DNA of 64,000 nucleotides, taken from NCBI GenBank assembly GCA_044361315.1, contig JBIKJA010000009.1, positions 62,001 through 126,000 of the forward strand, given 5' to 3'. Made by a program: the position numbers and the translations under genes. Under the pieces are notes generated by a model. The model saw only the letters and a program-made list of their open reading frames with translations, was not told where the DNA came from and did not search any database. The stretch comes from Crocinitomix sp044361315. GTDB lineage: Bacteria > Bacteroidota > Bacteroidia > Flavobacteriales_D > Crocinitomicaceae. Positions within the stretch are counted from its first letter, which is position 1; each line of letters opens with the position of its first letter. Positions 17,332 through 25,614 of the stretch are shown here, piece by piece.

Positions 17332-18516
17332 TTAATCTCTCAAAAAAACTTGTGATAAAAGCGTCTGCATCCCTGTTAAAAGTGCGTTTTCATCAATATC
17401 AAATTTACTGTTATGAACAGGATAAATGATTCCTCTCGATTCGTTTCGAACGCCAATACGAATATAAGTGGCAGGGATTTTTTGCGAATAATACGCAAAA
17501 TCTTCACCTGTCAATCTTAATTCTAAATCTACAATATTTTCGTTACTAAGTATTTTTGTGGCTCTTTCGCGGGCTAATTGGGTAAGTTGCACGTCATTTT
17601 CGAGGTAAGGGTAGCCAACATCAATTTTTAAGTCTGCACTGCCACCCATACTTTTGGTAAGTTGATCGGATATTTCTTGAATCAGTTGATGCGCTTTTGC
17701 CCGCCAAGTTTCATTCATCGTTCTAAATGTCCCTTCTAAATAAACTTCGTCGGGAATGACGTTTGTGGCACCTAATCCTTCAATTTTACCAAAGGATAAA
17801 ACACATGGAATTTGTGGAGGACAATTTCTACTTACGACTTGTTGCAACGCCACGATTAAATGGGAGCTAATTAAAATTGGATCGATATTTAAGTGCGGCA
17901 TGGCGGCGTGTCCACCTTTTCCTTTAATGGTCATTCGAATTTCATCACAAGAAGCCATGTACATTCCTTCTCTAAATCCAATTTTACCAACTTCTAATTC
18001 GGGAAAAACGTGCAGTGCATAAATTTCAGAAACGTGAGGATTTTCAAGCACCCCAGCTTCAATCATCAAACTAGCTCCTCCTGGTAGTTTTTCTTCACCT
18101 GGTTGAAAAATGAATTTTACATTGACAGTTAATTGGTCTTTGAGTGCGTGAATTACTTTGGCCGTTCCTAACAAAATTGCTGTGTGTACATCATGTCCAC
18201 AAGCATGCATAATTCCTTTGTTGACAGAGGCGTAACTTGTTTCATTTTTTTCTAAAATTGGCAAAGCATCCAAATCGGCGCGTAAAGCAATCCATTTGGC
18301 TTGGGAATTTGAAGATTCAATGGTAGCAACCATACCTGTTTTTACAATCCCTTTTTGATGCGTAATTCCCCAACTGGTTAGTTGATCGCTGACAAATTGA
18401 GCCGTTTTTTCTTCCTCAAAGGACAATTCAGGGTATCGGTGCAAATGCCTGCGAATCGAAATAATTTCGTTTAAAATTTCACTGGAGGCAATTTTTAATA
18501 AGTCTTTTAAGCTCAT
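17332..18516 (-). CDS. M20 family amidohydrolase (N-acyl-amino-acid / hippurate hydrolase type)
   Basis: 394 residues, full length for the M20D peptidase group, which removes acyl or peptide groups from amino acids using two metal ions. Motifs: HRYPELSFEE (substrate region), LRADLDALP, HACGHDVHTA (metal-binding Cys-x-His-Asp and catalytic Asp), FQPGEE (catalytic Glu), GKGGHAAMPH in the dimerisation domain and LTGEDFAYYSQKIPATY near the end. No signal peptide, so cytoplasmic. It is the last gene of a run with the barrel protein and the TSUP permease half, 8 bp after the latter. The specific substrate (N-acyl amino acid, hippurate or IAA-amino acid) is not resolved. Confidence 0.9.
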   Translation of the reverse strand: MSLKDLLKIASSEILNEIISIRRHLHRYPELSFEEEKTAQFVSDQLTSWGITHQKGIVKTGMVATIESSNSQAKWIALRADLDALPILEKNETSYASVNKGIMHACGHDVHTAILLGTAKVIHALKDQLTVNVKFIFQPGEEKLPGGASLMIEAGVLENPHVSEIYALHVFPELEVGKIGFREGMYMASCDEIRMTIKGKGGHAAMPHLNIDPILISSHLIVALQQVVSRNCPPQIPCVLSFGKIEGLGATNVIPDEVYLEGTFRTMNETWRAKAHQLIQEISDQLTKSMGGSADLKIDVGYPYLENDVQLTQLARERATKILSNENIVDLELRLTGEDFAYYSQKIPATYIRIGVRNESRGIIYPVHNSKFDIDENALLTGMQTLLSQVFLRD

Positions 18517-18524
18517 AAAGTAGT

Positions 18525-18971
18525 TTATTCGTCTGCAACAATTTTTTCTGGTTCAACCGGAGGAGGCAATTTGGCAATTTTTTGTTCTTCTCGATAAGAT
18601 TTATAACCACTATAAATCATTTTGACAGAAACGCATACCATCAGTATTCCAAAGACAAGTTTCACGATACTTTCTGAATAACGCAAAGCCAATTTAGAAC
18701 CAAAATAACCTCCAGCAATAAATCCGATGGCGATAATTACCCCAAACATTATGTTTACATGACCTGCTTTGTAATAATTCATCACGGCTAAAATACCGAT
18801 GGGAGGAAGCATCAACAATAAGCTTGTTCCTTGTGCGGTATGTTGCGACATTCCCAAAATGTAAACTAATGCAGGCACCATTACCACACCTCCACCTATT
18901 CCCACAAATCCGCTCATAATACCCGCTGCGACTCCAATTAAAATAAGAATGATGATAGTTTGTGTGGTCAT
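18525..18971 (-). CDS. half-length TauE/SafE (TSUP) membrane protein
   Basis: 148 residues with about four membrane segments. The N-terminal IGVAAGIMSGFVGIGGGVVMVPALVYIL and QHTAQGTSLLLMLPPIGILAVMNYYKAG are the hallmark first half of the TauE/SafE (sulfite/organosulfur exporter) family. Full members have about 250 residues and eight segments built from two such repeats. Only one repeat is present, so it would have to dimerise; the soluble tail (REEQKIAKLPPPVEPEK) shows that it is not simply cut by a stop. It overlaps the stop of the upstream barrel gene by 1 bp. Transported ion unknown. Confidence 0.8.
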   Translation of the reverse strand: MTTQTIIILILIGVAAGIMSGFVGIGGGVVMVPALVYILGMSQHTAQGTSLLLMLPPIGILAVMNYYKAGHVNIMFGVIIAIGFIAGGYFGSKLALRYSESIVKLVFGILMVCVSVKMIYSGYKSYREEQKIAKLPPPVEPEKIVADE

Positions 18972-21900
18972 TAAATGTCTTTTGATAATGAAATATAAGG
19001 TAGTGGCTTTTGTATGATTAAATTTTCAATTCCCCAGGCTAAATCAAGTCGAACAAAATAGCCCCAAATTTTTGACCGAACACCTAGGCCTATTCCTCCA
19101 ATGATTGGTTCTCGCAAATTAACAACATTAATCACCACTGGCTTATCGTTGATTGTTTGACTGTTAAAGTAATTGTCTGGATGAAAAGGGTGAGGTCCCG
19201 TCCAAGCCGCTCCTACATCTCCAAATGCCATCAATTGAAAGTGGCGCAAAAAATCACTTTTAATTGGAAATGGTGAAAAGAATGAAAAAACTGGCAATCT
19301 AAATTCTGAATTGATAGAGACAAAACTATTTCCGTTTCGCGCATTTTGTATAAATCCTCGTATAGGTGTAGCAATAGTTTGAAAACCAAAATTTTGCGAA
19401 GGATCTACATCAATCGTTTGATCAAAAGCTACGTCTGGTCTTAAAATCCAATTATCTACGCCCCCCATATAATAGACTAATTTTCGACCTCCTAACGAAG
19501 TTGAACCAGCCAAACGATTCACCCAGACAAAATTTCTTTTGATACGCATGGAATGACGTAAGTCGAGCCCTAAATTGAAGGTTGGATCAAAGTTGCCCCC
19601 CAATTCCTGCAAATATTCAGCAAATAACTTAAACTGCGTTCCTCGTCGTATATTTAGTTCGATTGGAATGGTATTGTCCAAGACCAATTCTAAATTTAAA
19701 CCACTGTTGTAAGAGGCTTCTGGCTGGCGAGATAAAGAAATATCGTCTAAAGGAATAAATACCTTATTATCTTTGCGAATATTGAGATTACCGCGAACAC
19801 TCAATACTTCTGAAATTGGAAAACTTAAGCGGTAACGAATATCATGCGTTAAAAATTTCACTAATTTAGAGGTGGCTCCACTAATTGATTTTTGGCGATA
19901 AAAGACCAAACGATGATCGATTCTATTTTTAAGGTGCTGAATCATCAGCAGCAACTCGCCACCATTATTTAATTGAGTTCCAAATCGCACTCCTCCCAAA
20001 ATTTTATAATCATCGAACAAATCACTTGCCCCAATTTTAAGTAATGCGTTAACACCGGGATTAAAATAAATAGAGCCAGGGCCGCTGTATGGCTGATAAT
20101 TAGGGAAAAGGAAATTATTGTCTAATTGAGACAGTAAATAATCTTTCGCAAAATTTATTTTGTAGATGAGGTAATTTGGAGGTGAAAATTTTGCTGCTTC
20201 TATTGCTTTGCGTTCATTGGTGTCTTGGCCTGTTGGTTTTTCTTCGGTATATGAACCTCCAATATAAACGACCTCTTTTTGATAGAGATGATTGCCCACT
20301 TTTAGTGTGTCATTCACGATTTCGTTTTGTTTAGATAATTTTTCTTTTCGTTTGATGCGCTTTTCGATGTAAGTGGTATTCCAAATGACATCAATTTTGG
20401 CAGTGGTCGCTTTGTCTATTAAAAATTTATGTTTACCATTTTGATAAATGCTGTAAACCATGTCCATATTTTTATTGATATGGTGGTTATTGATGCTTGT
20501 GACATAATCAGTTTGTGGGGCTGTTGTCACGATTTTACGGTAATGTATTATCGTGTCGATAAAGCTAATCACGCTATCTTTTTCGGCAATGAATCGATTG
20601 TTTAATCCGTTTTTATCGCTCAAAAACACGTATTCGCCTGATTTTAGCTGGTAAGGTTGGGATTCGTTAATTTCAGAGGTATTTGTGATTCGATCAAGAA
20701 AAATGTAGGTTTTTCCGACATCTTTTAATCGCATCAAGTAAATGTCATTTTGGCGGTCGCTAAATTCGATTTCAGGCTTTTTGAAGATGGTATCTGTATT
20801 TCGATTGGATACAAAAATTACATTTTGACCTTTGTCTGTATATCTTGGGTTTAGGTCGTCATAAATATCATCGGTGATTTGTTTCATTGTATTGCCCAAA
20901 ACATCATACACATACAAATCCGTTTGCCCTTTCACGACTGCCGAAATGATCATAAATTTACCATCGGGAGAATAGCTAAAATCCAATACTTTGTCTAAAT
21001 TTTTAATTCGTTTTTTAACCGTTTTTTTTGTGGTTCGGTCGTAAATAAACAAGATTAATTCGCCTTTTAATTCTGAAAAAAATGCGATTCCTTCGCCGCT
21101 TGGATGCCAATCTAAAACGGGATAACTGTGGTCTTGGATTCGTTCTAATTTTGGTTCTGCCGCAAAAATGGTGTTGGTTTTTTTGGTAATGGTGTGATAG
21201 GTTTTCACCCGATAACGCCCAAGTTGATTTTCGACATAAGCAATTTCATCGCCGTTTGGATTAATTTTAACACCGTAATAATCAGCTTCTTTTTTATGTT
21301 TTATACCAGAGTTTTGTCCAATGGGTTCTTTCTGGGTTTCGTATTCTTTGATGTATCGCGCGCGATAAAAGGCGATGTAATTCCGTGTGAGTTTGGTGAA
21401 ATCCAGCCCCAATAGGGAGAAAAAACCACGTTCAACATTTTTTGAAATTCGCGTGACATATAAAATATTTGGAATGATGGTTGGCCCATGTGATTCGGAG
21501 ATATAATTCCAAACAGCGTGTCCCGCATATCGTTTATCTTCGTTACTCAAGTTATTAAAGGTGTCCAATTTTTTAGTTAAGATCAAGTCTTTGACTCTAC
21601 TTTCGGTGTTTTCGTCCCATTCTTTTACGAAGTAACGAATCAGCCCTTCTTCTAACCAGGTTGGAATGCCAGAACTAACACTTGATTTTAATTGATCTTT
21701 CCAATCGCCTCCATAAAAAAGTTGTTTCAGCAAGACTTCATAAACGGCGGCTTTAATATTTTCATTAAATTTTTGATGATCACCTTCGTAATAGACAAAA
21801 ATTTTAGAACCAACGATTCGGGTTGAACCTCCAATATTAGCTTCTGATTCACTGCTTAAACCAAGGTTACTTTGTCTAAATTTTGATTGACTTTGGTAAA

Positions 21901-22183
21901 CGATGACTTCTAATTTTTCACTGATTGTAAAATCGAGTTTTGTTTCGGCAATACTGAGGTAATTGTGAAGTGTTCGAGCTGTGTATATAGCTAGTTCTTC
22001 ATTAATTCCACTGTAATAAATTTTAAATCGCGTATAATTGTGTGATTTCCATGCAAATGAATTGTATTGAACACGGTTTTTTCCAAATTCTTGATAAGAT
22101 CCTTGATAAAATTGCGCCAATCCTGTCTTTGTGAGCAAGACAAAAAATAGAAGAAGTGTTATTTTTTTAAAATATATTTGCAT
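18971..22183 (-). CDS. large outer-membrane protein: degenerate peptidase-MA-like domain, PD40 propeller, C-terminal barrel
   Basis: 1070 residues from the ATG at 22183, which places a signal peptide (MQIYFKKITLLLFFVLLTKTGLAQ) at the N-terminus; the open frame starts 52 codons earlier. Residues about 25-270 resemble a gluzincin/peptidase-MA domain, but where HExxH is expected the sequence reads AVYEVLLKQLFY; WLEEGLIRYF keeps the downstream Glu motif. Residues about 290-520 hold TolB/PD40 propeller blades (DWHPSGEGIAFFSE, DFSYSPDGKFMIIS, NPRYTDKGQNVIFVSNR). The last 350 residues look like a BamA/surface-antigen-type barrel (LVYYMGGVDNW, FGDVGAAWTG, IGLGVRSKIWGYFVRLDLAWG). Role unknown; a surface or periplasmic assembly factor is a guess. 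Confidence 0.75.
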   Translation of the reverse strand: MQIYFKKITLLLFFVLLTKTGLAQFYQGSYQEFGKNRVQYNSFAWKSHNYTRFKIYYSGINEELAIYTARTLHNYLSIAETKLDFTISEKLEVIVYQSQSKFRQSNLGLSSESEANIGGSTRIVGSKIFVYYEGDHQKFNENIKAAVYEVLLKQLFYGGDWKDQLKSSVSSGIPTWLEEGLIRYFVKEWDENTESRVKDLILTKKLDTFNNLSNEDKRYAGHAVWNYISESHGPTIIPNILYVTRISKNVERGFFSLLGLDFTKLTRNYIAFYRARYIKEYETQKEPIGQNSGIKHKKEADYYGVKINPNGDEIAYVENQLGRYRVKTYHTITKKTNTIFAAEPKLERIQDHSYPVLDWHPSGEGIAFFSELKGELILFIYDRTTKKTVKKRIKNLDKVLDFSYSPDGKFMIISAVVKGQTDLYVYDVLGNTMKQITDDIYDDLNPRYTDKGQNVIFVSNRNTDTIFKKPEIEFSDRQNDIYLMRLKDVGKTYIFLDRITNTSEINESQPYQLKSGEYVFLSDKNGLNNRFIAEKDSVISFIDTIIHYRKIVTTAPQTDYVTSINNHHINKNMDMVYSIYQNGKHKFLIDKATTAKIDVIWNTTYIEKRIKRKEKLSKQNEIVNDTLKVGNHLYQKEVVYIGGSYTEEKPTGQDTNERKAIEAAKFSPPNYLIYKINFAKDYLLSQLDNNFLFPNYQPYSGPGSIYFNPGVNALLKIGASDLFDDYKILGGVRFGTQLNNGGELLLMIQHLKNRIDHRLVFYRQKSISGATSKLVKFLTHDIRYRLSFPISEVLSVRGNLNIRKDNKVFIPLDDISLSRQPEASYNSGLNLELVLDNTIPIELNIRRGTQFKLFAEYLQELGGNFDPTFNLGLDLRHSMRIKRNFVWVNRLAGSTSLGGRKLVYYMGGVDNWILRPDVAFDQTIDVDPSQNFGFQTIATPIRGFIQNARNGNSFVSINSEFRLPVFSFFSPFPIKSDFLRHFQLMAFGDVGAAWTGPHPFHPDNYFNSQTINDKPVVINVVNLREPIIGGIGLGVRSKIWGYFVRLDLAWGIENLIIQKPLPYISLSKDI

Positions 22184-22330
22184 TTTGTTGAAGGTAAAGT
22201 TACAAATAATGCGTCGCATTTTGCTACAAATGAGGAAAGATTCTTTGGAAGAAAATCCAGTTATCATTTTTTTTAATTTTGACATGAATGATCTCGCTTT
22301 TGAATATCCAAGAATTGCTAAATTTGTGGC

Positions 22331-22984
22331 ATGATTCAACTAGCGAAATTCACCTTTAATCCTTTTCAAGAGAACACTTTTGTGCTTTACGATGAAACAA
22401 AAGAATGTGTGATTATTGATCCCGGATGCCAATCTAAAGAGGAGAAGGATTATCTTCTTAATTTTATTCAAAATAATGATTTAAAACCTGTTAGGTTATT
22501 GAATACCCATTGTCATCTCGATCATATTTTTGGAAATAATTTCGTTCACAAAACGTGGAACTTGGATTTAGGAATTCATCCGTTGGATGTTCCGACTCTT
22601 ACTTTGGCGCCAAAGGCTTGTGAAATGTATGGCATCAGAAACTATGAATTATCGCCTGACCCTGGTTATTTTATTAACGAAGGAGATCAAATTCGATTTG
22701 GGAATTCAATATTGGACGTAATTTTTGGGCCTGGACATGCGCCTGGGCATATTGCTTTTTATGCCAAAGAAGATGGTTTTTTGGTGAATGGGGATATTTT
22801 GTTTCAAGGCAGTTATGGCAGAACGGATCTACCAGGGGGCGATTTTAATGTTTTGAAAGATACCATTGTGAACAAGCTTTTTTTGTTGCCTGACGAAACT
22901 GTTATATTGTCTGGGCACGGAGGAGAAACAACGATCGGAGCAGAACGAAACAGTAACCCAATTTTAATGGGGTGGGGGAATTAA
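22331..22984 (+). CDS. metallo-beta-lactamase-fold hydrolase (glyoxalase II-like, YcbL type)
   Basis: 217 residues. Metal motifs: THCHLDH (HxHxDH), GHAPGHIAFY (second-shell His), GDILFQGSYGRTDLPGG (bridging Asp) and LSGHGGETTIGAER (last His). This is the short cytoplasmic glyoxalase-II-like group, which hydrolyses thioesters such as S-lactoylglutathione-type substrates. It lacks the C-terminal helical domain of true GloB. It is divergent from the large barrel gene and its stop overlaps the convergent 80-residue gene by 4 bp. The physiological substrate is unclear because glutathione is not universal in this phylum. Confidence 0.85.
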   Translation: MIQLAKFTFNPFQENTFVLYDETKECVIIDPGCQSKEEKDYLLNFIQNNDLKPVRLLNTHCHLDHIFGNNFVHKTWNLDLGIHPLDVPTLTLAPKACEMYGIRNYELSPDPGYFINEGDQIRFGNSILDVIFGPGHAPGHIAFYAKEDGFLVNGDILFQGSYGRTDLPGGDFNVLKDTIVNKLFLLPDETVILSGHGGETTIGAERNSNPILMGWGN

Positions 22985-23223
22985 TCCATTTTTTCTACAA
23001 AAGCTCTTTTTGGACGTAAGGTATCTCGAAGGTTTTTCACTTGATCTTCATCCACAGTAATATAGGCCAAACAATGTAATTCAGCTTCTGATGCAGTTCC
23101 TTGATTATAAATTGGAAGATTTGATCGTTCCATAAATTCACCTAAATGTTTGAGGTGATGTTTTGCGGTTTCAGGAGCGGTATCTCCGTAAAAATCCCAA
23201 ATGAGTCTTATTTTTCTGTTCAC
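22981..23223 (-). CDS. conserved hypothetical protein, 80 residues
   Basis: A small soluble protein starting MNRKIRLIWDFYGDTA with DTAPETAKHHLKHLGEFM and ELHCLAYITVDEDQVKNLRD. It looks like a compact alpha/beta fold. I do not recognise a characterised family. It overlaps the endonuclease I stop by 4 bp (coupled translation) and the convergent hydrolase stop by 4 bp. The tight packing on both sides supports a real gene. Confidence 0.65.
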   Translation of the reverse strand: MNRKIRLIWDFYGDTAPETAKHHLKHLGEFMERSNLPIYNQGTASEAELHCLAYITVDEDQVKNLRDTLRPKRAFVEKMD

Positions 23224-24269
23224 AAGATGCAGATTTTTTTCACTTCTCTTCCCTGATTACTCTCTAGGTTGAGTAAATAAAGTCCTGCTGGAATACTTTC
23301 TAATTGCAGGGTTAGATTATTTGATTGAATGGCAGGAATCCACGTATTGATTTTATTGCCTTTAAGGTCATAAAGATCGATAGAAATAATTGTTTCATAA
23401 GTGCTGTTTGAAACATAAATTTCGTTGTTCAACACTGGATTTGGGTAAATGGAAAAGTGGCTGTAGGTATAATTTTCTTGAATTGACAATCCTCCCCAGG
23501 TATCTTCTGCCAACATTCCCCCCCAAATTCGGTTGGCTATGCGCGGATTATCGATGAAGGGGTTGCGGTTACCAATGGCTTCGCAAATTCGGTTATTTCG
23601 GCTGATTTCAAAGGCGGATACATTGTCTTCGGCATTCCATTCTAACAATAAATCAATCATATTTCCATCGATGTCATTTGCTGCACCAACAGCTACAACA
23701 CTGGGTAAACAGCGATTTCCGTAACGCAGATACATGTACATAACAATTCTTGCCACATCACCTTTCCATTCGTCGCCGGGGTACCAATTTGGACCGTAAA
23801 CTCCAGCATTTCCGCCGCCATCCACAAATTTTCGGTTGTCGCGTGTGCCGTTAGTGGTAACATCCGAAGCACGCAAATTATGTGGGTCTGAACCTGGACC
23901 AGAAGTACCCAAATCTGGCGAACCTAGTGATTTTGGAAAAACATGTTCACGATTCCATTGACCAGATGAACCTCCATTATTATTTTTATCTCGTGATCGG
24001 TCGTTGCTGACAATTCCGTCATCATCATTAAAACCATACACCAAAAGGACATTTGCGGCGTTGGTGGGATCAAGATCTGCCAATTTTAATACATCCCAAA
24101 CCTCATCATACGTGGTTGGAGAAGTGTGTGTACTGGTGATTAATTCACTTAATTCATTTTTTAACTCAAATTCAACCAAAGTAAAATCAACACTGCTATA
24201 ATAAGCAGGAATTTGACCAAATGAAAAATAGATAGAGGTTGCAAAAAGAACAAAAAATATGTTTTTCAT
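23220..24269 (-). CDS. secreted endonuclease I with T9SS sorting domain
   Basis: 349 residues. Signal peptide to about residue 19. Residues about 20-245 match the EndA/NucM endonuclease I family (beta-beta-alpha-metal nucleases): RSRD (91-94), NREHVFPKS (106-114, catalytic His109), DPHNLR (128-133) and the Asn-containing GTRDNRKF. These enzymes cut DNA non-specifically. The last 75 residues are a T9SS type A domain (FSIYPNPVLNNEIYV, ISIDLYDLKGNKINTW, SIPAGLYLLNLESN), so the nuclease is exported to the surface or medium. Together with the EEP nuclease, split 5'-nucleotidase and OB-fold proteins at 2.2-11.5 kb it gives this strain a complete set for digesting external DNA. Confidence 0.92.
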   Translation of the reverse strand: MKNIFFVLFATSIYFSFGQIPAYYSSVDFTLVEFELKNELSELITSTHTSPTTYDEVWDVLKLADLDPTNAANVLLVYGFNDDDGIVSNDRSRDKNNNGGSSGQWNREHVFPKSLGSPDLGTSGPGSDPHNLRASDVTTNGTRDNRKFVDGGGNAGVYGPNWYPGDEWKGDVARIVMYMYLRYGNRCLPSVVAVGAANDIDGNMIDLLLEWNAEDNVSAFEISRNNRICEAIGNRNPFIDNPRIANRIWGGMLAEDTWGGLSIQENYTYSHFSIYPNPVLNNEIYVSNSTYETIISIDLYDLKGNKINTWIPAIQSNNLTLQLESIPAGLYLLNLESNQGREVKKICIL

Positions 24270-24320
24270 TTGATCTAAAATTTTAGTCGATAAAGGTAGT
24301 TAAAAAAATTGTATTCTATT

Positions 24321-24505
24321 ACGTCGGTTCCATTAGGCACGAGTGGGACGATCTCGAAAGCGGTCGCTGCAAAAGGGATAAGAGCGGAGCTCTTAAAATG
24401 TTGGCTGCTCTCCAACACTTTGGGGAGCAGTCAACATTTTAAAGCGGGAGCGTATAGCCCAGTCCCGAAATCTTGACGTTTGTCGGGATCGTCGGGATTT
24501 GCCCA
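24321..24505. repeat. intergenic palindromic repeat element (REP/MITE-like)
   Basis: Markedly more GC-rich than its surroundings and without coding capacity. The core is a 16-bp inverted repeat with one G-U pair (arms 24395-24410 and 24425-24440). It is flanked by GAAAGCGGTCGCTGCAAAAGGGATAAG on the left and AAAGCGGGAGCGTATAGCCC on the right, and ends with CCCGAAATCTTGACG...GTCGGGATCGTCGGGA. The ending and the left GGATA/CCGC-type block resemble the element at 54743-55025, so the two probably belong to one family. It may also end transcription of the genes on either side. Confidence 0.6.
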
Positions 24506-24512
24506 AACAATA

Positions 24513-25484
24513 CTAATCGAACGTTTGATTGGCATTTTTAGCCAACTCCAATAAACGCTCATACTCTTCAGGTGTAATATCCGAATGGAAAAAGTGAATT
24601 GGATCGATTTTTACCCCATTTTTTTCAATTTCATAGTGCAAGTGAGGCGCGGTCGATTTTCCGGTACTACCAACCAAACCAATGAGTTGTCCACGGGTAA
24701 TTTTGTCTCCCTTTTTCACTTTAAATGCACTTAAATGTGCGTAGCGTGAAACATAGCCAAATCCATGATCGATAAGAACACAATTACCATATCCCCACGC
24801 GTTTTGCTCCAAATCTTTCACTACCCCGTTGCCTGTAGAATAGATATTTGTACCTTCCTCGGCGGTGAAATCTAAACCCCAGTGCATGCGAGCGGTTTTG
24901 TAAATCGGGTCAATTCTCATTCCAAAGCCAGATGAAATTTGGTTAAGGTCTTCGTTAGACACCGGTTGAATGGCAGGAATACAGGACAACATTTTATCTT
25001 TTTCTTTCGCCAAAGCGATTACTTCGTCAAACGAAATTGATTGCGCATAGATTTGTTTTTCAATCTCTTTCAGTCGTTTATTTGATTCGATTAACCGATC
25101 TGAAAATTGAGTACCTTCCAAATGCGCAAAATCATCTCCTCCACCGGTGCCCATTTTTCGTAAATTTTCAGGAAAAGGTTCTGCGTTAAATGCGACGCGA
25201 TAGAGTTCATCGTCCTTTTTCTGAAGATCTTTTAAAACCCTTTCAACCAAGGCATAATCTTCATTCATTTGAGTGATTTGTGCAGAGACATTGGCGTATT
25301 CAATTTCAAGATTTTTTTCGCGAGTTGATTTAAATAAAGATGAAAAAAGTAAATAAAATAGAAATCCTAATACAATTGCAGGAGCCGCCACCAAAATTAC
25401 TCTCAACGATTTTTCTCGCCAAGAGACTTCAACTTTATCGTAGGATAAAGTGACTGGATTGTATCTGAATTTTTGTTTTTTCAT
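24513..25484 (-). CDS. M23 family metallopeptidase with membrane anchor and coiled coil
   Basis: 323 residues: one membrane segment (about 29-50), a coiled-coil region (about 55-175), then a lysostaphin-like M23 domain with ARMHWGLDF (His and Asp ligands), GNCVLIDHGFGYVSRYAHLS and the HxH motif in APHLHYEI. All zinc ligands are present, so it should be an active peptidoglycan endopeptidase, facing the periplasm. The architecture (TM, coiled coil, M23) resembles MepM/NlpD-type and Bacteroidota cell-division or wall-remodelling peptidases. It is a single gene, divergent from alaS. Confidence 0.9.
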   Translation of the reverse strand: MKKQKFRYNPVTLSYDKVEVSWREKSLRVILVAAPAIVLGFLFYLLFSSLFKSTREKNLEIEYANVSAQITQMNEDYALVERVLKDLQKKDDELYRVAFNAEPFPENLRKMGTGGGDDFAHLEGTQFSDRLIESNKRLKEIEKQIYAQSISFDEVIALAKEKDKMLSCIPAIQPVSNEDLNQISSGFGMRIDPIYKTARMHWGLDFTAEEGTNIYSTGNGVVKDLEQNAWGYGNCVLIDHGFGYVSRYAHLSAFKVKKGDKITRGQLIGLVGSTGKSTAPHLHYEIEKNGVKIDPIHFFHSDITPEEYERLLELAKNANQTFD

Positions 25485-25571
25485 TCAATCTTCATTCGTA
25501 CTTTCTTCGTCTTTTTCGATTTGTTTTATGCACAAAAACAACTTGCGAAAGTGTAAATTTAAGGATAAAGA

Positions 25572-25579
25572 ATACATTT
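25572..25579 (+). promoter_or_regulatory. -7 element (TACATTTG) of alaS
   Basis: Exact TAnnTTTG, 35 nt upstream of the alaS ATG. A TTG at 25543 is a weak -33 candidate at long spacing (26 nt). Confidence 0.45.
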
Positions 25580-25614
25580 GCAAAGGAATTAACAATAGTT
25601 AACATAAGACGAGA

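Noticed and set aside
22131..22334. 67-codon + strand frame upstream of the metallo-beta-lactamase-fold gene.
   Set aside because: Overlaps the signal-peptide region of the barrel gene on the other strand and has no recognisable features.
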